The notes below the pieces were generated by a model, which saw only the letters and a program-made list of their open reading frames with translations, did not search any database and was not told where the DNA came from. Below, one piece after another: positions 18,221 to 26,305 of a DNA stretch of 64,000 bases; positions within the stretch are counted from its first letter, which is position 1, and the number at the start of each line of letters is the position of its first letter. Source of the stretch: Archangium gephyra (GTDB lineage Bacteria > Myxococcota > Myxococcia > Myxococcales > Myxococcaceae); NCBI GenBank assembly GCA_003243425.1, contig QFQP01000020.1, positions 1 to 64,000 of the forward strand, read 5' to 3'. A program made the position numbers and the translations under genes.

Positions 18221-20467
18221 TCAGGTGAGCGCCTTGCGCAGCACCTTGAGCATCACGTCGGCGGTGTACGGTTTGGGCACGAAGTGACGTACGCCCGCGT
18301 CGACCGCGCGCGCCACGTTGCCGTTCGCGGTGAGGCCGCTCGAGCCGACGATGCGCACCTCGGGGTCGATGGAGCGCAGCGCGAGGATGGTCGCCAGCCC
18401 GTCCATCACCGGCATCGTCATGTCGGTCAGCACCAGTGCGATTTCTTTGCGGTGTTGCGCGTAGAGCGCGACCGCCTCGGCGCCGTTGGCCGCGAGCATC
18501 ACCCGGTAGCCGTGCCGTTCGAGCGTGCGGCGCGCCACCGCACGAATCGGCGCTTCATCGTCGACCACCAGAATCATCTCGCCGTTGCCGCGCTCGAGCT
18601 CTTCGTGGGTGTGCGCCGCCGCCGCGTCGCCGCGCGAGAGCATCGCCGGCAGGTAGACCTTGAAACGCGTGCCTTTGCCCTGCTCGCTGTAGACGTGAAT
18701 GAAGCCGTTGTGTTGCCGCACCAACGCGTGCACCGTCGACAACCCGAGCCCGGTACCTTTGCCGACCTCCTTGGTCGTGAAGAACGGCTCGAAGATGTGT
18801 TCGAGCACGTCGGGCGGCATGCCGGTGCCCGTGTCTTCCACGCGCAACAACACGTACGGCCCGGGCTTCGCTTCGAGGTTCATCTCCGAATACGCGTCGT
18901 CGAGGTGCACGTGTTCGATGGCGATGGTGAGCGTGCCGCCCTGAGGCATCGCGTCACGCGCATTCACACAGAGGTTGGTGAGCAGCTGATTGAGCTGCGT
19001 GCGATCGCCCTGCACCGTCCACGGCTTCGCGGCGACGTGCACCTGCAAGGTGAGGTTCTTGGGGAACGTGTCGCGCAGCATCTGCTGCACGTCCATCACC
19101 ACGTGCTTGAGCTCGACGGGCACACGCTGCCCGTCGGCGCCTCGCGCGAACGAGAGCAGCTGTTTGACCATGTCGGCGCCACGTTCGGCGCTGCGCACCA
19201 GCAGCAGGAGATCTTCGGCACGCTCGGGGTCTTCCTCGTCGGCGCGCAGAGCCGACGCGGTCATCACGATGGGCGCCAGCACGTTGTTGAGATCGTGCGC
19301 GATGCCGCCGGCCAGCGTGCCGAGGCTCTCGAGCCGCTGCGCGCGCAGGAACTGCTTCTCGAGGTTCTTCTTCTCGGTGACGTCGGTGTTGATGCACAGC
19401 ACCGAGCGCGGCGTGCCGTCTTCGTGGCGCAGCAGCGACCACCGCGCGTCGACGACGAGCGTGCGGCCATCGCGCGTGCGCTGCCGGACTTCCCCACGCC
19501 ACTCCCCGTTGCTGAGCACCTGCGCGGCCGCTTCTTCGAAGAACTCCTGACCCAGCTCGTCGTAGAGCAGCTTGCGCGCGTCCTGGCCGACCGCTTCGTC
19601 GGCCGTCCAGCCGTAGCAACGCGTGGCGCCTTTGTTCCAATACGCGATGCAGTGATTGAGGTCGCGCACCAGAATCGCGTCTTGCGCCTGGTCGAGCAGC
19701 ATCGCCTGATCGCGCAACCGCTGCTCCGCGACCTTGCGCTGCGAGATGTCGCGAAAGTGCACCGCGATGCCATCCGGGGTCGGCGAAGCACGCGTTTCGA
19801 ACCACGCCTCGAGCGGAGGGAAGTAGATGTCGAACGCGGTGGCCACGCGCTCTTCACGCGCCCGGCGGAACTCGCGCTCGATGACGGTGCCCAGGGTGTC
19901 GGGGAACGCCTTCCACACCGTGGTGCCGAGCAATTGCTGCGGCGAGGCGCGCATCAACCGCGAGGCCTCTTCGTTGATGTAGACGAACTTCCACCCGCCA
20001 TCGAGCGTGTAGAAGGCCTCGCCCATGCGATCGAGCCTGCGGCGGAGCTCGTCGGCGATGCGGGCGGCTTCCTGTTCACGCCGTGCGCTGTGCCGCGACT
20101 CGGTGACGTCGACCAGAAAGACCGCAAAGCCGTCTTCGGCGGGCGACACGCGCACCCGCAGCCATTCACCATTCGAGAGCGGCAGCGTCTCCGACACCTC
20201 GCGCTGGCAGGGAAGAACCCGCGTGAACCATGCATCCATCTCTGGTGAGAGGCGGGGCACGTGCGACGAGGCGAGGCGCCGACCGATGAGGTCGGAGAGC
20301 GTGGCGTCGAGCATGCGTTCGGCGCGGGCGTTGAGTTCGACCACGGCGCCGTCGGCGGACAAGAGCAACAGGCCCTCTTCGAGCCCGTCGAGCAGAACTC
20401 CCAGCCAGTTGCGTCGTGGCGTGCCGCGTTCGGCTTCCGCCTCCGATGCTTCGCGTGGTCCCCCCAT
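18221..20467 (-). CDS. PAS-containing hybrid sensor histidine kinase
   Basis: The 748-residue, apparently soluble kinase has three PAS domains (about 20-120, 145-255 and 258-375), a HisKA domain with the H-box 'GGIAHDLNNVLAPI' (about 389), a HATPase domain (about 490-620; 'NLCVNARDAMP', 'DTGTGMPPDVL', 'GKGTGLGLSTV') and a C-terminal receiver (about 635-748) with the phospho-Asp in 'VLTDMTMPVMDG'. There is no transmembrane segment or output domain, so it must signal to a separate partner. It lies 56 bases downstream of the NRDE gene on the same strand. The input is unknown. Confidence 0.94.
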   Translation of the reverse strand: MGGPREASEAEAERGTPRRNWLGVLLDGLEEGLLLLSADGAVVELNARAERMLDATLSDLIGRRLASSHVPRLSPEMDAWFTRVLPCQREVSETLPLSNGEWLRVRVSPAEDGFAVFLVDVTESRHSARREQEAARIADELRRRLDRMGEAFYTLDGGWKFVYINEEASRLMRASPQQLLGTTVWKAFPDTLGTVIEREFRRAREERVATAFDIYFPPLEAWFETRASPTPDGIAVHFRDISQRKVAEQRLRDQAMLLDQAQDAILVRDLNHCIAYWNKGATRCYGWTADEAVGQDARKLLYDELGQEFFEEAAAQVLSNGEWRGEVRQRTRDGRTLVVDARWSLLRHEDGTPRSVLCINTDVTEKKNLEKQFLRAQRLESLGTLAGGIAHDLNNVLAPIVMTASALRADEEDPERAEDLLLLVRSAERGADMVKQLLSFARGADGQRVPVELKHVVMDVQQMLRDTFPKNLTLQVHVAAKPWTVQGDRTQLNQLLTNLCVNARDAMPQGGTLTIAIEHVHLDDAYSEMNLEAKPGPYVLLRVEDTGTGMPPDVLEHIFEPFFTTKEVGKGTGLGLSTVHALVRQHNGFIHVYSEQGKGTRFKVYLPAMLSRGDAAAAHTHEELERGNGEMILVVDDEAPIRAVARRTLERHGYRVMLAANGAEAVALYAQHRKEIALVLTDMTMPVMDGLATILALRSIDPEVRIVGSSGLTANGNVARAVDAGVRHFVPKPYTADVMLKVLRKALT

Positions 20468-20523
20468 CGCGTCGCGCCTCCAGATTCAGTTTCGAGGTAC
20501 TGCGGCGCGCATTGTGGCAGCGC

Positions 20524-21273
20524 TCACGTCTCGCTCAACGCTGTTTCTTCGCAGAGCGAGGCGATGAGGTCCGGGCGCTCCGCCCACCGATTCCGGTCGG
20601 GTCGTCCTTCACACCACCACCAGCGCGAATCAGCCAGACGCGGCGCCACGCGCAACACCAGCGAGCTCCGCGTGCCGTACCGGAGGTCAGGAATGTCGAC
20701 GAGAACGCCATCGGGCGGCGGGCTCGACAGAAGGCCCTGCAAGGCAGGTACGGACGGCACACCGCTTTCGGTTTTCAGCGTCGGCCACAGCCGCGAGACG
20801 AGCGGCGCACGCCCTTCGTCGTCACCGCCCAGGCTGCGCTCGGTGATGACGTGAAGCCCTCGTTCCAGGCGTTTGTGGTGCACCTCTTGGCCGTCGTTCC
20901 ACGTCACGAAGGCGTCCTTCGCGTCGGCGTAGAGCAGGTGAAAGGTGTTGAAGCGCTCGGCCGTCAAAGGCTCCAACTGCGCGCGCAGCGCCGCGGCCGA
21001 CGACGCGCGCAGCGCCTCGAGCACCAGCGTTCCGCGCGACTCGCGATCGGGGTGACGATCTGACGGGTAGCGGTTGGTGACCGCCACGAAGAGCCCCCGT
21101 TTCGTCAGCCCCAACCACGTGCCTCCGGCCTGGTCGTCGCGCGGCGCGACGAAGTCTTCACCGACCCACCGATGCGGTGGTGACGCAGGGCGTTGACGAA
21201 GTTCGTCGCGATTTGCAGCAACGAGCAGCGGTGCTGACGGGTACTGCCCAACGCTGACGATCAAGGTACACAT
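20524..21273 (-). CDS. NRDE (TANGO2) family protein
   Basis: The 249-residue protein begins 'MCTLIV', continues with 'PLLVAANRDELRQRPA' (the NRDE motif) and 'GGTWLGLTKRGLFVAVTNR'. This is the TANGO2 family, whose Cys-2 is placed like the nucleophile of Ntn hydrolases. The eukaryotic member is linked to lipid or heme handling; the bacterial role is unsettled. The start codon is only five bases from the divergent TetR start, so its promoter must lie inside the regulator gene. Confidence 0.88.
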   Translation of the reverse strand: MCTLIVSVGQYPSAPLLVAANRDELRQRPASPPHRWVGEDFVAPRDDQAGGTWLGLTKRGLFVAVTNRYPSDRHPDRESRGTLVLEALRASSAAALRAQLEPLTAERFNTFHLLYADAKDAFVTWNDGQEVHHKRLERGLHVITERSLGGDDEGRAPLVSRLWPTLKTESGVPSVPALQGLLSSPPPDGVLVDIPDLRYGTRSSLVLRVAPRLADSRWWWCEGRPDRNRWAERPDLIASLCEETALSET

Positions 21274-21278
21274 GGCGT

Positions 21279-21863
21279 GTGCGAGACAAACAACGAGAAG
21301 AGACTCGAAAGAAGCTCTACCACGCCGCGTTGGAAGTCTTCTGTCGTGACGGTGTTGCCGCGTGTCGTATCGAGGACATCGCCCAGAAGGCCGCAGTCAG
21401 CCGCGCAGCGTTCTATTTCCACTTTCCGTCGAAAGACGACGTGCTCCTCGAACTGTTGAAGGAGTCGGAGACGCCGTTGTGCGAGGCCATCGAGGCGTTG
21501 CCGCCGACGGCCACGCTGCAGGACGTCTTCAACACGGTCATCAGCAACATGTCGGCGTTCTGGAGTGAAGGAGAGCGCCGCAAGTTGCTGGTCGAGATGT
21601 TCAGCGTGTCGATGCGCCGCACGACGATCGTCCACGATCGCGAAGCAGAAGTCGTGCGCGCGGTGGTGACCCGACGTTTCCAGGCAGCGAGCGAGCGCAA
21701 GGAGCTCTCGAGCGCGATGCCGCCGGAGATCCTCTCGGACTTCTACCTGCTCAACTGCCTGGCAGCGATGGCCAGCTGGTGCGTACAGCCCATCATGCCG
21801 CTCGCCGACATGCTGCACGGCGTGACGCACCTGTTCATGCAGGGCGCAGGACCGCAGGAGTAA
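21279..21863 (+). CDS. TetR-family transcriptional regulator
   Basis: The 194-residue repressor has an N-terminal TetR HTH (about residues 8-55, 'KKLYHAALEVFCRDGVAACR', 'AAVSRAAFYFHFPSKDDVL') and a C-terminal ligand-binding domain. It starts with GTG. It precedes a dienoyl-CoA reductase-like gene by seven bases and a hydrolase gene, so it probably controls this small lipid-metabolism operon in answer to an acyl-CoA or similar ligand. That regulation is inferred from position only. Confidence 0.92.
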   Translation: MRDKQREETRKKLYHAALEVFCRDGVAACRIEDIAQKAAVSRAAFYFHFPSKDDVLLELLKESETPLCEAIEALPPTATLQDVFNTVISNMSAFWSEGERRKLLVEMFSVSMRRTTIVHDREAEVVRAVVTRRFQAASERKELSSAMPPEILSDFYLLNCLAAMASWCVQPIMPLADMLHGVTHLFMQGAGPQE

Positions 21864-21870
21864 GCGCGCC

Positions 21871-22662
21871 ATGGTCAGCGTGTTCAACCCGAAGCTGTAT
21901 GCGGGCAAGACGGTGTTCGTCACCGGCGGCTCGAGTGGCATCAACCTGCGCATCGCCGAAGCGTTCGGCGAGCACGGCGCGAAGGTGGCCATCAACGGCC
22001 GCAAGGTCGACAAGCTCGAGGCCGCGGTGAAGCAGCTGCGCGACAAGGGCATCACCGCCGAGGGCTACGCCGCCGACGTGCGTGATTACGCGGCCGTCGA
22101 GAGCGCGCTCGAAGCGGCGGTCAAGGCGCTCGGTCCCATCGACGTGCTGGTGTGCGGCGCCGCGGGCAACTTCCCCGCGCCCGTCGCCATGATGTCGAGC
22201 AACGGCTTCAAGGCGGTGATGGACATCGACGTGCTCGGCACGTTCAACGCGTGCCGCGCGGCCTTCGAGCGCCTCGTCAAACCGGGCGCGAGCGTCATCG
22301 CCATCTCGGCTCCGCAGGCGCAGGTCGCGTACCCGATGCAGGCGCACGTCTGCGCGGCCAAGGCTGGCGTCGACATGCTGGTGAAGACGCTCGCGATGGA
22401 ATGGGGCCCCGCCGGTGTTCGCGTGAACTCCATCTGGCCGGGGCCCATCGAAGGCACCGAAGGCATGGACCGCCTCGCCGGCGACGCCGACTCGAAGAAG
22501 CGCATCGAGGCCATGTTGCCGCTCCAGCGCTTCGGCACCAAAGACGAGGTCGCGCAGCTCGCGTTGTTCCTCGCCTCGCCCGCGGCCTCGTACGTGACCG
22601 GCAGCGTGCACGCCGCCGACGGCGGCATGGCGCTGCTCGGCGGCCACCTGCTCTCGCTCTGA
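21871..22662 (+). CDS. SDR oxidoreductase, peroxisomal-type 2,4-dienoyl-CoA reductase-like
   Basis: Rossmann-fold short-chain dehydrogenase, 263 residues. 'VTGGSSGINLRIAEAFGEHG' binds NADP(H). Instead of YxxxK it has 'HVCAAKAGVDML', and carries 'GAAGNFPAP', 'VMDIDVLGTFN' and 'GPIEGTEGMDRLAG'. These are hallmarks of the DECR2/Sps19 branch, in which an Asp (here in 'MDID') and the Lys act in catalysis. The likely job is removal of double bonds during beta-oxidation of polyunsaturated fatty acids. The missing Tyr is therefore a family trait and not a lesion. It sits between a TetR regulator and an ABHD18-like hydrolase. Confidence 0.88.
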   Translation: MVSVFNPKLYAGKTVFVTGGSSGINLRIAEAFGEHGAKVAINGRKVDKLEAAVKQLRDKGITAEGYAADVRDYAAVESALEAAVKALGPIDVLVCGAAGNFPAPVAMMSSNGFKAVMDIDVLGTFNACRAAFERLVKPGASVIAISAPQAQVAYPMQAHVCAAKAGVDMLVKTLAMEWGPAGVRVNSIWPGPIEGTEGMDRLAGDADSKKRIEAMLPLQRFGTKDEVAQLALFLASPAASYVTGSVHAADGGMALLGGHLLSL

Positions 22663-22663
22663 C

Positions 22664-23569
22664 ATGCACTGGCTCGATCGCCTGTCGCTGCGGTTCCTGA
22701 AGCGCACGGCGATCTTCGAGCAGGGCTGGGGCGAGCTGGAGCCGTTGGAGCCACGAGCGCGCGACGTGCTCGTGGAGCGGGAAGCGGCTCCGCTCTCGTT
22801 CGACTGGTCGGCGCCGCGGCGTGAACGCGGGTTGCTGATTCAAGACGGCACGGCGACGAGCCCGCTCACGGATCTCCCGGCGAGCGCGGCCACCATTCAC
22901 GTGCGGCGGGTGCTCACGCCGCGCGTGCCCCGACGACGCGTGGTGGTTCCACCCTCGTGGGGCGACGCAGGGTACGGCCCGCGCATGTGGCTCACCGGAG
23001 CCCTCGTCGCGCAGGGCCTCGAGCCGTGGCTGCTGGAAGGCGCGTACTTCGGTGCGCGCGCCGCGCCGCTCGATCGCGTCGAAGACTTCGTGCGCATGGG
23101 GCTCACGCACGTCGACGAGACGCGCGCGCTGCTGAGCACACACCGCGCAGAAGGAGTTCCCACGGCGCTCGCGGGCTACAGCATGGCCGGGCAGCTCGGT
23201 TCGATCGCGGTGGCGACGTTGCCGTTCGAGGTTCCGGTGATCGCCATCGCCGCGCCACCGACGGCGGCGACGGTGTTCTGCGAGGGCCCGTTGTCGTCGC
23301 AGGTGAAGTGGTCCGCGCTCGGTGCGGACGCCCGGGAACGGCTTCCATCGATGCTGGCGCGCGTTTCGATTCTCGACGTGCCGCCTCCGAAATCGGCCCG
23401 GCGAACGGTGGTCATCAACGACGGCGACGGCATCGTGAGCCCGCGCGCCACCGAGAAGGTCGCTGCGCACTGGAACGTCGAGCCGAAGCGCGTGAAGAGC
23501 GGTCACCTCGGCGCGTACACGCTGGAACGTCGCGCGCTCCAGCGGTTGATTTCAGAAGCACTGCTGTAG
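22664..23569 (+). CDS. Alpha/beta hydrolase, ABHD18 (DUF2048)-like
   Basis: The 301-residue protein shows the nucleophile elbow 'AGYSMAGQLGSIA' (Ser), a likely acid in 'VINDGDGIVSP' and a His in 'SGHLGAYTLERR'. The order 'EGAYFGARAAPLDRVEDFVR' then 'MGLTHVDETRALL' then the elbow is the pattern of ABHD18 proteins. In eukaryotes ABHD18 is a poorly characterised, possibly lipid-directed hydrolase. It starts one base after the SDR stop, so they are coupled. The 3' end overlaps the convergent kinase gene by 18 bases. Confidence 0.82.
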   Translation: MHWLDRLSLRFLKRTAIFEQGWGELEPLEPRARDVLVEREAAPLSFDWSAPRRERGLLIQDGTATSPLTDLPASAATIHVRRVLTPRVPRRRVVVPPSWGDAGYGPRMWLTGALVAQGLEPWLLEGAYFGARAAPLDRVEDFVRMGLTHVDETRALLSTHRAEGVPTALAGYSMAGQLGSIAVATLPFEVPVIAIAAPPTAATVFCEGPLSSQVKWSALGADARERLPSMLARVSILDVPPPKSARRTVVINDGDGIVSPRATEKVAAHWNVEPKRVKSGHLGAYTLERRALQRLISEALL

Positions 23570-24715
23570 CGAGACGCCGAGCCGACGACGTTCGGCTGCG
23601 TCGAGGTTGGTGAGCACCCGGAAGCAGTTCGCTTCGATGCGCTCCCGGACCTCGCGGTGACGGCCCAGCGCGTGGAGCGCGAGCGCTTCCGTCGCCACAT
23701 CGCCGGGCGGCACGTCGTCGAGCGCCCGCTGCGGCATGCCCAGCCGAATCCACCACCGGGCGCGTGAGCTGGCGTCGCGCTCGACGGCGAAGAACGGCGC
23801 AGCGGCGATGAGCAGCGAGGCCACCACGAGGGCCGCGGGTATGACGGAGCGCCTGGGCTTCTTCGGCTGCGCGACCAACTGCGACTGCATCGCGTAGAGC
23901 TGCGCAGCGAGTGACAGGCCGTCGGCCGGCCGCTTCGCAGGCTCCTTCTCGAGGCACCGCTCGACGAACGCGGCGAGCACCTCGGGCACGCGACCACGCA
24001 ATGACGGTGGCGCCTGCTGTTGATGCTGACCGGCGTAGTGACCGATCTCCGGCCCGGGGAACGGCAGCTTCCCCGCGAGCAGAAAGTGAGCGGTGACGCC
24101 GAACGCGTACACGTCGGTGCGCGGCGTGGCGGGCGCCCCGCTGAACTGCTCCGGAGCGAGGTACGCGGGCGTCCCGGCGACCAGCTCCCCTGCGGTCACG
24201 AACGCGCGGCCGTCACCTTCGACGGGCGTGGTCTCGAAGAAGCGCGCGAGCCCGAAGTCGAGAATGCGGGCCTGGCTCTCGGTGACCATCACGTTCTCGG
24301 CCTTGAAGTCGCGATGCACGATGCCCTTCGCGTGGATCGCCGCGAGGCCTTCGGCGAGCTGCAGCAACAGCCGCCCGGCTTCCGGCACGGGGACGGAGCG
24401 CGACGCGATGACCTCGTCGAGGCGGCGGCCATCGACGTACTCGAGCACCACCACCGTGCCTTCTGGGCCGTCGGTCTCGAAGTCGAGAATGCGAACGACC
24501 GAAGGGTGATCGATCGACGAGTGAATCAACGCCTCACGCTTGAAGCGCGCCGCCGCGTCGGGTTGCGCGCGTGAACGGCTGATGATCTTCAACGCGACCT
24601 TGCGCTGCAGCGACAACTGCTCGGCGAGGAACACTTCGGCGTGACCGCCCTGCCCCAGGCGCTGAAGCAGGCGATAGCGGCCGCCAAGAACGGTCACTTC
24701 GCCGGCTTGACTCAC
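23552..24715 (-). CDS. Serine/threonine protein kinase with C-terminal membrane anchor
   Basis: Hanks-type kinase of 387 residues. Seen: the glycine loop 'LGQGGHAEVFLAE', the ATP Lys in 'VALKIISR', the catalytic loop 'IVHRDFKAENVMV', 'ILDFGLAR' and 'AGTPAYLAPEQF'. One transmembrane helix follows at about 290-312, with a short outside tail containing two Cys. All catalytic residues are present. It begins with GTG inside the stop of the OmpA-family gene (GTGA), so the two are cotranslated and may work together at the cell envelope. Confidence 0.93.
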   Translation of the reverse strand: MSQAGEVTVLGGRYRLLQRLGQGGHAEVFLAEQLSLQRKVALKIISRSRAQPDAAARFKREALIHSSIDHPSVVRILDFETDGPEGTVVVLEYVDGRRLDEVIASRSVPVPEAGRLLLQLAEGLAAIHAKGIVHRDFKAENVMVTESQARILDFGLARFFETTPVEGDGRAFVTAGELVAGTPAYLAPEQFSGAPATPRTDVYAFGVTAHFLLAGKLPFPGPEIGHYAGQHQQQAPPSLRGRVPEVLAAFVERCLEKEPAKRPADGLSLAAQLYAMQSQLVAQPKKPRRSVIPAALVVASLLIAAAPFFAVERDASSRARWWIRLGMPQRALDDVPPGDVATEALALHALGRHREVRERIEANCFRVLTNLDAAERRRLGVSLQQCF

Positions 24716-25509
24716 TTCGGCGCGTCCTTCGCCGGCAGCACGGCCTTGCGCGCTTCGATGGGCGGCAGCAGCAACACTTCGATGCGGCGATTGGCGGCGC
24801 GGCCCTTCGGCGTGATGTTCGTCGCCACCGGCTTGTACTGGCCGTAGCCCGCGGCGCTGAGGCGGGCCGGCTTCACGCTCGCCTTCTCCGACAGGAAGCG
24901 CACCACGTTCACCGCGCGCGCGGTCGACAGCTCCCAGTTGGTGGCGAACTTCGCCTTCAGGTCCGGCAGGGTGATGGGCGCGTCGTCGGTGTGACCGGAG
25001 ATCTGAATCTGGCGATCATCGATGTCCTTCAGAATCGCGCCGAGGCGCGTGAGCACTTCTTCACCGCGCGGGGAGATGTCGGCCTGCGCAGAGTCGAAGA
25101 GCACCTTGTCGATGAGGTCGACCTGAATGCGCCCGTCGGTCTGGGTGACCTTCACGTCGCCCCGTTTGATCTCGGCGGCCAGCTTGTCTTCGAGCGACCT
25201 CGAGGTGGCGGTCAGCCGCTGCAGCTCCGCCTCGCTCTGCGCGAGCAGCACCGAGAGCTCGGCCTGACTCTTCTGGAGCTCGGCGAGCTGCGCTTCGAGG
25301 CTCGTGGCCTGCACGCCCGCATCGGCCAGCGACTGCTCGCACGCGCCCCGCAGCCGCGCGGCCTCGACCATCGAGTCGGTGAGCTCCTGCTTCGAGGTGC
25401 GCAGCTGCTCGACGCGCTCCCACGCCCACCAGCCGGCAGCGAGCGCGGCGATCAACGTCAGCACCCACAAGAACCACGGAAGCTTGCTGCTCGTGCCGGC
25501 CTCACTCAT
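24712..25509 (-). CDS. OmpA/MotB-family peptidoglycan-binding protein
   Basis: The 265-residue protein has an N-terminal transmembrane anchor (about 11-29), a coiled coil (about 32-112, rich in Glu, Leu and Ala), and an OmpA-type domain (about 125-250) with 'LFDSAQADISPRGEEVL', 'ISGHTDDAPI', 'NWELSTARAVNVVRFL' and 'RAANRRIEVLLLP'. This domain binds the peptidoglycan stem peptide. It resembles a MotB or TolR-less envelope linker; no MotA gene is nearby, so it is unlikely to be a flagellar stator. It is coupled to the downstream Ser/Thr kinase. Confidence 0.9.
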   Translation of the reverse strand: MSEAGTSSKLPWFLWVLTLIAALAAGWWAWERVEQLRTSKQELTDSMVEAARLRGACEQSLADAGVQATSLEAQLAELQKSQAELSVLLAQSEAELQRLTATSRSLEDKLAAEIKRGDVKVTQTDGRIQVDLIDKVLFDSAQADISPRGEEVLTRLGAILKDIDDRQIQISGHTDDAPITLPDLKAKFATNWELSTARAVNVVRFLSEKASVKPARLSAAGYGQYKPVATNITPKGRAANRRIEVLLLPPIEARKAVLPAKDAPK

Positions 25510-25604
25510 GCGTCCCTCCCGCGAAGAAGCGGTGAATCTACCGTGCGAATTACGCGCGTAACCGCTTCAGAAGACGATGTTTCCGCGGGCCGAAGCCAGC
25601 ACGA

Positions 25605-25637
25605 GTCACAGAACCGTCACACAGATGTAACCGGCGG
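25605..25637 (+). promoter_or_regulatory. Probable Pho box (three 11-base direct repeats)
   Basis: GTCAC at 25605, GTCAC at 25616 and GTAAC at 25627 repeat with an exact 11-base period, the 7+4 layout of PhoB-binding Pho boxes. The array lies about 30 bases ahead of the start of the DUF47/Pit phosphate operon. The functional context makes PhoB control of phosphate uptake very likely. Confidence 0.78.
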
Positions 25638-25666
25638 TCGGCGGCCCATCTGCAATCTGCCGCGCC

Positions 25667-26305
25667 ATGAGCGTCATTCAGGGCTTCATCCGCTTTCTGC
25701 TGCCTCGCGAAGACCACTGGTACGACATGCTCGAAGAACTCGGCCGCCTGGGTCACGAAGCATCGAAGGCGCTGTCGACCTTCAAGGATCAACCGGCCTC
25801 CAAGGTGCGTGAAGCGGTGCAGGCCATCGAGCATCGCGCCGACGACGTGGTGCGCCGTATGGAAGACGCGCTGGCGCGCACCTTCGTCACCCCGCTGGAT
25901 CGTGAAGATCTACACCGCCTCACGTCGGAGCTCGACGACATCGTCGACCTCTGCAACCTCTCGGCGCGCGCCTTCAACCTGTACCACCTCGAGAAGCCGA
26001 CGCCCGCGATGATTCAGCTGATGGAGAAGCTGGAAGCCGGCACCGCGATTCTCGCCGACGAAATTCCGCACCTCCGCAAGCACGAGTACCAGCACCTGCT
26101 CGAGGGCGGCCGTCGCGTGCGCACGCTCGAGAAGGAAGCCGACGCCATCTACCGCCAAGCGATCTCCCAGCTGTTCTCGGACTCGCACCCCGACTTCCGC
26201 GAAATGCTCCGCCAGAAGGAGGCGCTCGACGATCTCGAGGCCGCGGTCGACTACTGCGACAACGTGGCCGACCTCCTCACCAACCTGGCCGTGAAGCATG
26301 GTTAG
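25667..26305 (+). CDS. DUF47 (PhoU-like) protein, Pit accessory protein
   Basis: Helical, PhoU-related cytosolic protein of 212 residues ('HRADDVVRRMEDALARTFVT', 'DLHRLTSELDDIVDL', 'AVDYCDNVADLLTNLAVKHG'). DUF47 proteins are encoded next to Pit phosphate transporters and are thought to modulate them. The E/DxxxD patterns that bind metals in PhoU are present. It overlaps the pit gene by eight bases and follows the Pho box, so it should be made under phosphate limitation with the transporter. Confidence 0.93.
   Translation: MSVIQGFIRFLLPREDHWYDMLEELGRLGHEASKALSTFKDQPASKVREAVQAIEHRADDVVRRMEDALARTFVTPLDREDLHRLTSELDDIVDLCNLSARAFNLYHLEKPTPAMIQLMEKLEAGTAILADEIPHLRKHEYQHLLEGGRRVRTLEKEADAIYRQAISQLFSDSHPDFREMLRQKEALDDLEAAVDYCDNVADLLTNLAVKHG

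Noticed and set aside
18284..20248. Long open frame opposite the hybrid kinase
   Set aside because: Arg/His-rich, no domain, full overlap with a well-supported kinase.
21871..22662. Inactive SDR because YxxxK is missing
   Set aside because: The DECR2/Sps19 branch naturally lacks this Tyr and uses Asp and Lys, both present.
24712..25509. Flagellar stator protein MotB
   Set aside because: No MotA partner, and the coiled-coil linker points to a general OmpA-type envelope protein.
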